From: an uncultured Clostridia bacterium | Lineage (GTDB): Bacteria > Bacillota > Clostridia > Christensenellales > UBA1242 | Reading direction: 5' to 3' | Length of the DNA stretch: 5,771 bases | Assembly (NCBI GenBank): GCA_900554955.1 | Contig: USJH01000063.1 | Span: 1-5,771 of the forward strand | In this document: piece after piece, positions 1 through 5,114 of the stretch | Numbering within the stretch: position 1 is the first letter of the stretch | Layout: every line of letters starts with the position of its first letter | Program-made: the position numbers and the translations under genes | The notes under the pieces: generated by a model | Databases searched by the model: none | What the model saw: the letters and a program-made list of their open reading frames with translations, nothing else | Told to the model about the DNA's origin: nothing

Positions 1-1
1 C

Positions 2-1645
2 GCAACACCAGTTGCAAATGAAGAGACAGATGAATACTCAAACTTTTCAGTTCTTGATTATATTGACATTTCCCAAGAAGGATATGTTTTCACAAAAGAT
101 GATTTTGTTGAATATGACGACCAAGACTATCAAGGCTATAAATATGCAATTTTCACAAACCGAACAGTAACAATTAATAAAAAAATTGACAATAGCATAA
201 ACCATAAATTCACAATTAATATAAATAACCTTACAACCGAAAGCCTTCTTGATAGTGCTGGATATATTTATAGAAGCGAGACAAATGAAATTTCTTATGT
301 TCTTGACGTTAACGGAAAAACAAATGACGTTAAAAATAACATTAAATTAGAATTCACATTCTACTATCCTGCTTCCCCAGCACATCCTGGCGGCGATCAA
401 AAAACAATAACTCTTTTGTTTTTCATTATTCAAACACCAACAAACTTTGAAAAAGAAAATTCAAGTGCATCAAACAATTTCATTGTTTGGGACTATGTTT
501 ACAGAAATCAACTAATTTCTACAACTGCACCAGGCTCGGGCGAAACATTTGAAACCTTAAACCTTACTTTCCCAGCTGGAACACAGCTTAATCCTGTATA
601 TGTTGAATTTATCTATTGCGGTGAACATTATCTTATTTATCGCTATAAAGACCCAACCAATGGAACAATCAAAACCTTCAATTCAATTGGAAATGAAGAA
701 ATGAACCTTGATAAACTCTCATTCAACAAATCTGGAACATATACCGTTCGAATTTTCGACAAAACAATAAACACTAATTGTCCAGACAAAAACTTTTATG
801 AATATTCATTCATAATCAGCAACACATCTTCATCAACCGCAGGATTTTATGTTAATGCTGTTGACGAAACAAATAACCCAATCATGTCTGGCCAATATAC
901 GAACAGCAATGTGATTGTGAATTTCGTTAACTATAACAAAATCAAAAGTCAGGTTTATCAAATTACAGTTATTCGAGCATATCAACCTTCTTTGAGTGAA
1001 AACATTCCTATCACAACAACCTATGCTCCAGACGACCTTCCTTCTTCTATCACTTATTCAGATGACGGAACCTATGACATTAAATTTGAAAACCGCCGTG
1101 GTGACATCTTATTTGAATATAAGTTCGTTATCACAAAAAGCATTAAAACTTCTTTCAAAATCGGAAACAGCGTTTATGAAGTTGGAGAAAATGAAGCTTC
1201 AAACGTTACAAAAGAATTTACAATCGACAGCTTTCAATCTTCTGAGTATAATGGAATTGTCGGAAACACCGATTTCTCTTTCACAATCTTGGTTGCTAGA
1301 AGTGCACCAAACATTGTTGGAATTGCAAATAATGACAGAACACAAGATAATGTAAGCCTTCGTGTTTATGGTGTTGGAACAATTGATGTTTACGTTTCTT
1401 TAAACGGTGCACAAATGATGATTGACACCAAATATGAAAACGGAAGCAGACTTCCAACATTCACCGAACAAGGAAACTATTTCGTTCGAATTACAGATGA
1501 AATGGGTTCAACAATCACAAGAAGTTTCACAATTACAATGAAACTTAACACTGCATCAATAATCTTGATTGTCATTGCCGCCGTTGCTATTGTTGGATTG
1601 ATTGTTTTCATTATAGTTTCTCGTGGTCGTGTTAAAGTTAGATAA
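2..1645 (+). CDS. Large surface protein with tandem Ig-like modules and C-terminal membrane anchor (5'-truncated by window edge)
   Basis: The reading frame is open from base 2 to the TAA at 1645 (547 residues visible), so the start lies outside the window. Nothing resembles an enzyme. The visible part is rich in beta-prone Thr, Asn, Ile, Val, Phe and Tyr and falls into modules of roughly 105-135 residues. Each ends in a strand-turn-strand motif of the form G-x-Y-x-V/I-R/K-I/F, then a turn, then F-x-I-T/S. Copies lie at residues 244-274, 355-380 and 489-513, and a weaker module end (FFIIQ) lies at 140-144. This resembles bacterial Ig-like/PKD-type ectodomains (inference). Two Cys (206 and 260) fall in one module and could form a disulfide. 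Residues 518-540 are one hydrophobic helix, followed by a short basic tail (RGRVKVR), giving an outside ectodomain and a cytoplasmic C-terminus. There is no LPXTG sorting motif. An adhesin or envelope role is a guess; the exact family is not recognised. Confidence 0.85.
   Translation, partial: ATPVANEETDEYSNFSVLDYIDISQEGYVFTKDDFVEYDDQDYQGYKYAIFTNRTVTINKKIDNSINHKFTININNLTTESLLDSAGYIYRSETNEISYVLDVNGKTNDVKNNIKLEFTFYYPASPAHPGGDQKTITLLFFIIQTPTNFEKENSSASNNFIVWDYVYRNQLISTTAPGSGETFETLNLTFPAGTQLNPVYVEFIYCGEHYLIYRYKDPTNGTIKTFNSIGNEEMNLDKLSFNKSGTYTVRIFDKTINTNCPDKNFYEYSFIISNTSSSTAGFYVNAVDETNNPIMSGQYTNSNVIVNFVNYNKIKSQVYQITVIRAYQPSLSENIPITTTYAPDDLPSSITYSDDGTYDIKFENRRGDILFEYKFVITKSIKTSFKIGNSVYEVGENEASNVTKEFTIDSFQSSEYNGIVGNTDFSFTILVARSAPNIVGIANNDRTQDNVSLRVYGVGTIDVYVSLNGAQMMIDTKYENGSRLPTFTEQGNYFVRITDEMGSTITRSFTITMKLNTASIILIVIAAVAIVGLIVFIIVSRGRVKVR
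731..823 (+). repeat. Ig-like module end motif, copy 1
   Basis: Protein-level repeat inside the surface protein: SGTYTVRIFD followed by a longer Cys-containing turn and then YSFIISN. It matches copies 2 and 3 in the G-x-Y-x-V/I-R/K core and the final F-x-I-T/S strand. Divergence is high, so it is not a DNA-level repeat. Confidence 0.6.
1064..1141 (+). repeat. Ig-like module end motif, copy 2
   Basis: DGTYDIKFEN, then a short turn containing RRGD, then YKFVITKS. It aligns to copies 1 and 3 of the same protein by eye and marks the end of a module of about 107 residues. Confidence 0.6.
1466..1540 (+). repeat. Ig-like module end motif, copy 3 (membrane-proximal)
   Basis: EQGNYFVRITDEMGSTI, then RSFTITM. 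It is the last module end, with only about five residues between it and the transmembrane helix. Confidence 0.6.
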
Positions 1646-1655
1646 AATTTAAAGT

Positions 1656-1680
1656 GCTTGGAAATTTCCAAGCCTTTTTT
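1656..1680 (+). terminator. Rho-independent terminator of the surface protein gene
   Basis: GCTTGGA/TCCAAGC stem (7 bp) with AATT loop, followed by C and six T. It starts 10 bp after the stop codon. AAAG at 1651-1654 can also pair with CTTT at 1674-1677 across one bulged T. It separates the surface protein gene from murI. Confidence 0.9.
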
Positions 1681-1682
1681 AT

Positions 1683-1711
1683 TGCACACAAAATCAAAAT
1701 AATCATAAAAT
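1683..1711 (+). promoter_or_regulatory. Predicted sigma-A promoter of murI (possibly leaderless)
   Basis: TTGCAC (1683-1688) as -35, a 17-bp spacer, and TAAAAT (1706-1711) as -10. It sits immediately after the upstream terminator. The -10 box ends only 5 bp before the ATG, so the expected transcription start (6-8 bp downstream) falls on or next to the start codon at 1717. The rpsT promoter has nearly the same boxes and the same spacing, which supports the call. Confidence 0.6.
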
Positions 1712-1716
1712 AAAGC

Positions 1717-2490
1717 ATGGAACAATCTATTCTTTTTTATGACAGTGGAATTGGTGGACTCTCTACCCTTTCAAGCACCATTAAACTTCTTCCTTGCGAA
1801 AGATATATTTATTTTGCAGACAACAAAAACGTGCCATATGGAAATCGAACAAAACAAGAAATAAGCAACCTTGTTTTTGAAAATATTTCACGCCTTTTAT
1901 CAAGGTTTAAAATCAAACTTATTGTGATTGCTTGCAACACTGCAACCAGCCTTGCAATTGATGATTTGCGGGCAAAAATCAACATTCCCATCATAGGAAT
2001 TGAGCCAGCTCTTAAAGTTGCTGAAAGAAAAAGCAAAAATAAAGAAATTTTAATGATATCAACAAAAGCAACCGCCCATTCAGAGCGATATTTCAAGCTT
2101 GCAAAATCGGTTTCTTGCAAGGTTCATACATGCTATATGCCAAAACTTGCAAGCAAAATTGAGCATGGTCTTATTTCCCACAATCTAGACATTTCAAAAG
2201 AAATCAATTTCTTGAAAGAAACACTTGAAACCTTCAAAAACATTGACCAAATTGTGCTCGGTTGCACTCATTATAGTCTTATATCGGATAAATTATCAAA
2301 GGAACTATCTTTATCAGTTACAGATGGTAATTTTGGCGTTGCAAAAAACATATATAGAACTCTTAAAAAAAATTCAACAATAAGAAATAGTGGATTTTTA
2401 AATTTAATGATCATATTGTCAAAAAGCAGCACAGAGCTGACAACACAATATCGACAAATACTTGAAAAATTTGCTTTAAAACAATTATAG
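1717..2490 (+). CDS. murI: Glutamate racemase
   Basis: Cofactor-independent racemase converting L-glutamate to D-glutamate for peptidoglycan precursors in the cytoplasm (Asp/Glu racemase family). At 257 residues it is close to the family norm of about 260-270. Motifs run in the expected order: YDSGIGGLS (8-16), ADNKNVPYGNRT (34-45), IACNTAT with catalytic Cys73, IPIIGIEPA, the substrate-binding segment STKATAHSERY, and LGCTHYSLI with the second catalytic Cys183 and His185. The two-cysteine two-base mechanism should therefore be intact. The start is forced: an in-frame TAA lies at 1711-1713 and ATG 1717 is the first start codon after it, 8 residues before the DSG motif. No Shine-Dalgarno is visible before this ATG, unusual for the window and consistent with a leaderless mRNA. 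It is transcribed separately from its neighbours. A generic Asp/Glu racemase is the only realistic alternative. Confidence 0.96.
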   Translation: MEQSILFYDSGIGGLSTLSSTIKLLPCERYIYFADNKNVPYGNRTKQEISNLVFENISRLLSRFKIKLIVIACNTATSLAIDDLRAKINIPIIGIEPALKVAERKSKNKEILMISTKATAHSERYFKLAKSVSCKVHTCYMPKLASKIEHGLISHNLDISKEINFLKETLETFKNIDQIVLGCTHYSLISDKLSKELSLSVTDGNFGVAKNIYRTLKKNSTIRNSGFLNLMIILSKSSTELTTQYRQILEKFALKQL

Positions 2491-2520
2491 TTGCAAAAAA
2501 TTGCAATATTTTTATATTTT
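2491..2520 (+). terminator. Weak possible terminator downstream of murI
   Basis: TTGCAA (2491-2496), AAAA loop, TTGCAA (2501-2506) form a 6-bp hairpin directly after the murI stop, followed by a T-rich stretch broken by A. The stem is weak (2 GC pairs), so some murI transcripts may read into rpsT. Confidence 0.35.
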
Positions 2521-2522
2521 AC

Positions 2523-2551
2523 TTGCAAATTGAATGTGTGTGTGTTAAAAT
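2523..2551 (+). promoter_or_regulatory. Predicted rpsT promoter (extended -10)
   Basis: TTGCAA (2523-2528) as -35, a 17-bp spacer, and TAAAAT (2546-2551) as -10, preceded by TGT, which gives an extended -10 element (TGN). Transcription would start near 2557-2559 and leave a leader of about 26 nt, too short for a structured riboswitch. The spacer contains a (TG)5 tract at 2535-2544. Confidence 0.75.
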
Positions 2552-2570
2552 GTCAATCGTATTAAAAATA

Positions 2571-2576
2571 AAGGAG
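2571..2576 (+). promoter_or_regulatory. Ribosome binding site of rpsT
   Basis: AAGGAG with 7 nt to the ATG at 2584. It is a strong, well-spaced Shine-Dalgarno that fixes the S20 start and contrasts with murI, which has none. Confidence 0.9.
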
Positions 2577-2583
2577 AACAAGC

Positions 2584-3039
2584 ATGCCTAACATTAAATC
2601 TGCAAAGAAAAGAGTTGATCTTAATGAAAAAAATAGAGCAGTTAACAAGTCTTATAAATCTGAACTTGCAACAGCAATGAAAAAATATGTTAAAACTGTT
2701 GAAGCTGGAGATAAAGAACTTGCAACAAAATTGTTGCCTGAAACATTTGCAATTCTTGATAAAAACGTTGCAAGAAACCTTATCCATAAAAATAAGGCAG
2801 ACAGAAAGAAAGCTGAATTCAATAAAATGCTTCAAAACATGACAGCTGCTCAGCCAAAGAAAGCTGAAGAACCAAAAAAAGCTGCAAAAGTTGAAGAAGT
2901 TAAAGCAGAAGAAAAAGCTGAACCAGCAAAGAAAACAACAACAAGAAAAACTGCAACTAAAAAGACAACTGCTGAAGAAGCTGAAAAACCAGCAAAGAAA
3001 ACAACTGCAAGAAAAACTGAAACTAAAAAAGCTGAATAG
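2584..3039 (+). CDS. rpsT: 30S ribosomal protein S20 with long low-complexity C-terminal tail
   Basis: Primary 16S rRNA-binding protein of the small ribosomal subunit. Residues 1 to about 88 are a normal S20: the MPNIKSAKKR start, the helical middle, AGDKE at 41-45, and the signature region LDKNVARNLIHKNKADRKK (58-76) matching the family IDKAxxKGxIHKNxAxRKK. S20 usually stops near 85-90 residues; this one has 151. Residues 89-151 are almost only Lys, Ala, Glu, Thr, Pro and Arg, with no aromatic residue, and contain two near-identical copies of PAKKTTxRKTxTKK (114-127 and 136-149). The tail resembles the C-termini of histone H1 and mycobacterial HU. Strong Shine-Dalgarno, own promoter and own terminator make it monocistronic. 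It converges on the holA operon, as in many Firmicutes. The tail's function is unknown; extra RNA contact is an inference from its charge. Confidence 0.97.
   Translation: MPNIKSAKKRVDLNEKNRAVNKSYKSELATAMKKYVKTVEAGDKELATKLLPETFAILDKNVARNLIHKNKADRKKAEFNKMLQNMTAAQPKKAEEPKKAAKVEEVKAEEKAEPAKKTTTRKTATKKTTAEEAEKPAKKTTARKTETKKAE
2923..3030 (+). repeat. Imperfect direct repeat (2 x 42 bp, 66-bp period) in the rpsT tail
   Basis: The copies lie at 2923-2964 and 2989-3030, begin CCAGCAAAGAAAACAAC, and match at 38 of 42 positions by eye. They encode PAKKTTTRKTATKK and PAKKTTARKTETKK (12 of 14 identical). The period is 22 codons, so the reading frame is kept. It looks like an internal duplication that lengthened the tail. 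Confidence 0.85.
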
Positions 3040-3050
3040 TTCTTTTTTAA

Positions 3051-3080
3051 GCACTCGATCATTCGAGTGCATTTTTTTTT
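3051..3080 (+). terminator. Rho-independent terminator of rpsT
   Basis: A perfect 8-bp stem GCACTCGA/TCGAGTGC (3051-3058 and 3063-3070) with a TCAT loop, followed by A and nine T. The opposite flank lacks a suitable U tract on the minus strand, so it acts in the plus direction only. Confidence 0.95.
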
Positions 3081-3127
3081 GCACGTTTTCCCCAGTCTAA
3101 AAAAAACACAAATAATTTCCAAATAAA

Positions 3128-3156
3128 AAAGACACAATTTTTAATATTGTGTCTTT
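3128..3156 (-). terminator. Terminator of the holA-membrane protein-M28 operon (potentially bidirectional)
   Basis: An 11-bp stem AAAGACACAAT/ATTGTGTCTTT with a 7-nt loop, 5 bp downstream of the minus-strand stop at 3162. On the minus strand it is followed by a U run from the complement of 3125-3130. On the plus strand it is followed by ATTTTTTT, so it could also back up the rpsT terminator. Confidence 0.88.
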
Positions 3157-3161
3157 ATTTT

Positions 3162-4547
3162 TTAATCATCATTTTCATCATTTTCATCATTATTATCAGT
3201 GTCATCTTTCAACTTTTGATCGATAAGTTCACTGATCTCTTTCGAATCATCACCAATGTTCTCTGCAATTTTTATAACAATTTTGTCAAGATTATTATCA
3301 TTTAAAGTCTTTTTGCTTTTGTTTTGAAGAACATGGAAGATTAAAATGTAAACAAAACACATTGCAGCGAAAACTAAAATTGTAACAAACACGGCAAGTT
3401 TTTCGTTTTTATAAATTCCATAGAACTCTTCAGAACCGTTATTTTTCTCCATTTCTGAAACAAAACTATCATCAGTCAAAAACGCTTTAACCCCCGCATA
3501 AACATTTGCAAGGTTTTTGGAAAATCCTGGACAAGATTCAATTATATAGTCATATGTGTCATCACCAGTATATGTAACATTATTTTTGTTTTCATATTCT
3601 TTAATGCCTGGTGTTATAAAATTTTCATAGAACCCACTGAAAAAGTTAATTATATTAATGTTTCTTTCCATGAAAAGTGCATGTTCCCCATCAATCCCAA
3701 TATGCGAATATTCAAGCCCATTCATGCTTGAATCTGATGTGTGAAGAACATTTTTAACTTGCAAAGCCTTAAAACCATCAAAGTTTGAAAGAACATTTTT
3801 TGCATATTTAAATTGTGAGTTTTCAAATTCGTTCACATAGAAATAGTTATATTGCCCCACACCTATTCTTTCAAGATTTATCATTGCTAAAATATTCTTA
3901 GCATCGACATCAGAAACACCTTTCATATATTCTTTTGCACCCGCAAAACTATTGTTGCTTGCACCAAAGAACACAATTTCAAGAGTGAAGCCCAAATCAT
4001 CAATTCTGTCAAGAGCTTTTGCCAAACAAAGAATTGTTGCAACACTTGACGCATTTTCACTTATGCCATCACTAATATTAACAATTTTTCCAGTTTCACC
4101 ATCTCTTTTTGCAAACATTGATAGTGGAGCCGAATCATAGTGTGCACTTAAAACCACTTTTTTCTTTGAAGCAGTTTCTGTTTTCTTTTGAAAAATGATA
4201 TTTTGTGATGTTTTTGTCATTCCATCAATATCAGACTGAAACTCAAAAGATTGCACTCCATCTTTCGTTGACTGATTTTCAACAGGCTTAAAACTCGACA
4301 ACATTGACATTTTTGCTTTTAAATAGTTGGCACTGTTATATTCTGCCTTGCTTCCAGGAACACGATATTTTCTTGATTTGTCTGATTGTCCATATTCAAC
4401 AAACTGTTTTATTTCATCTAAAATTTCAGTTTCAATGACACTTTCACCTTCAGCTGTAGCAATGTTATTTATTTTAACAAATGAAAGCCCCAAAATCATG
4501 ACTACAAAAGCAAAGAGACATGCTAAAATTTTTCTTATTTTTCTCAT
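3162..4547 (-). CDS. Membrane-tethered M28-family peptidase-like protein, probable pseudopeptidase
   Basis: 461 residues from ATG 4547. That ATG overlaps the upstream gene's TGA (ATGA), so it is preferred over GTG 4562. Residues 1-32 look like a signal peptide (basic MRKIRK, hydrophobic core, possible AxA cleavage site ATA at 30-32). Residues about 80-310 follow the M28 zinc aminopeptidase order: VVLSAHYDSAP (metal His136), GISENASSVA (Glu164 at the usual bridging Asp), LEIVFFGASNNSFAG (the usual catalytic-Glu/ligand-Glu pair is Ser197-Asn198), AMINLERIG (Glu226 at the ligand Asp), GEHALF (His289). A second hydrophobic helix spans about 384-407, followed by a cytoplasmic tail of about 54 residues ending in an Asp/Asn/Glu-rich stretch. 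The fold assignment is good. Losing both Glu residues argues against normal peptidase activity, so a binding or scaffold role is inferred. It is last in the holA operon and translationally coupled to a multi-pass membrane protein. Confidence 0.88.
   Translation of the reverse strand: MRKIRKILACLFAFVVMILGLSFVKINNIATAEGESVIETEILDEIKQFVEYGQSDKSRKYRVPGSKAEYNSANYLKAKMSMLSSFKPVENQSTKDGVQSFEFQSDIDGMTKTSQNIIFQKKTETASKKKVVLSAHYDSAPLSMFAKRDGETGKIVNISDGISENASSVATILCLAKALDRIDDLGFTLEIVFFGASNNSFAGAKEYMKGVSDVDAKNILAMINLERIGVGQYNYFYVNEFENSQFKYAKNVLSNFDGFKALQVKNVLHTSDSSMNGLEYSHIGIDGEHALFMERNINIINFFSGFYENFITPGIKEYENKNNVTYTGDDTYDYIIESCPGFSKNLANVYAGVKAFLTDDSFVSEMEKNNGSEEFYGIYKNEKLAVFVTILVFAAMCFVYILIFHVLQNKSKKTLNDNNLDKIVIKIAENIGDDSKEISELIDQKLKDDTDNNDENDENDD
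3168..3191 (-). repeat. Short 9-nt tandem repeat at the 3' end of the M28-like gene
   Basis: About 2.7 copies of a 9-nt unit (ATCATTTTC on the plus strand), encoding the acidic DENDEND stretch at the extreme C-terminus. The unit is a multiple of three, so copy-number change would alter tail length without a frameshift. Confidence 0.7.
4544..4547 (-). other. ATGA stop/start overlap (translational coupling site)
   Basis: On the minus strand the ATG of the M28-like gene (4547-4545) shares two bases with the TGA of the membrane protein gene (4546-4544). The upstream bases GGTGGGGTGTGCT are only a poor Shine-Dalgarno, which fits termination-reinitiation coupling. The overlap also shows that TGA is read as stop here. 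Confidence 0.8.
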
Positions 4548-5113
4548 AGCACACCCCACCACAAAATTATAATTTCAAAAACTTCATAAATCACAACAGG
4601 AAAAGCTAATGTCTTGAACACAAATTGTCCAACAAGAGGCTCAACATATTGTTTGTTTAAATCAAAATAAAGGCAAACAACCAAAAGCATGTTCATTGCC
4701 ATTTCAAAAATGCATGAATATATTGCAAAATATGGAAAGAAAAATCTAATGTTAAACACAAAACCCAGAACAATGTTTCGAATAATATACCAAAATCTGA
4801 ATTTATTTTTCAAAACGTCTTTAGGAATCATGAATGAATAGATGGAAAATCCAAGACAAAAACGATAAACAAAGAATAGAAGCTCAAAAATAAGATAGTC
4901 AAACACACCTTTAATAAGCACATTTCCAAACATATAAGCTTCAAGCGATGTTAATGGGTTCAAAAATCGCACAGCAGAGTTAATGTCTGTCATTGTTGTA
5001 TAGAAATTGAGCCACACAAAGGACAACAACAAAAACACTGGCAATATAATTGCTAGCACACTTTGTTTCTTTTTTTCCTTTGCAAAAGGTAAATTTGATA
5101 TATAAGTTGGCAT
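4544..5113 (-). CDS. Multi-pass integral membrane protein of unknown function
   Basis: 189 residues, not recognised as any named family. A short basic N-terminus (AKEKKK, 11-16) precedes a helix at about 18-38. Further hydrophobic stretches lie at about 64-94, 108-126, 127-150 and 163-187, so four to six membrane passes are likely. It is very rich in Phe, Ile, Leu, Val and Tyr, and no catalytic or transport motif is visible. The start is supported by AGGAG at 5123-5119, five bases before ATG 5113, with the Shine-Dalgarno lying inside the end of holA. The gene begins 1 bp after the holA stop, and its TGA overlaps the ATG of the M28-like gene, so all three should be co-transcribed and the last two translated in a coupled way. 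The coupling suggests a partner of the M28-like ectodomain protein; this is inference only. Confidence 0.85.
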   Translation of the reverse strand: MPTYISNLPFAKEKKKQSVLAIILPVFLLLSFVWLNFYTTMTDINSAVRFLNPLTSLEAYMFGNVLIKGVFDYLIFELLFFVYRFCLGFSIYSFMIPKDVLKNKFRFWYIIRNIVLGFVFNIRFFFPYFAIYSCIFEMAMNMLLVVCLYFDLNKQYVEPLVGQFVFKTLAFPVVIYEVFEIIILWWGVL

Positions 5114-5114
5114 T

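Noticed and set aside
416..418. TTG at 416 as the start of a 409-residue surface protein
   Set aside because: The same frame is open to the left edge (from base 2), with composition and module pattern continuing across 416, so this TTG is internal.
2491..2528. Three TTGCAA palindromes spaced 10 and 22 bp as an operator for rpsT
   Set aside because: TTGCAA is very common throughout this window, including inside coding regions. The first two are better explained as a weak hairpin and the third as the -35 box.
2545..3137. Long minus-strand and alternative-frame ORFs over rpsT, rich in Ser/Phe/Cys or Lys/Gln
   Set aside because: They are shadows of the A-rich, stop-poor S20 tail, have no ribosome binding site or family features, and cross the rpsT terminator.
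4515..4529. Lipobox-like ILAC (Cys10) in the M28-like protein
   Set aside because: The Cys comes before the hydrophobic core instead of after it, so it cannot be a lipoprotein signal cleavage site. The AxA site at 30-32 is more likely.
4544..4546. TGA read as tryptophan (Mycoplasma-type code)
   Set aside because: Tryptophan is encoded by TGG in these genes, and this TGA sits in a classic ATGA overlap that makes sense only as a stop.
4560..4562. GTG at 4562 as the start of the M28-like gene
   Set aside because: ATG 4547 gives the ATGA overlap and places the basic MRKIRK directly at the N-terminus of the signal peptide. The GTG would add five odd residues and has no Shine-Dalgarno.
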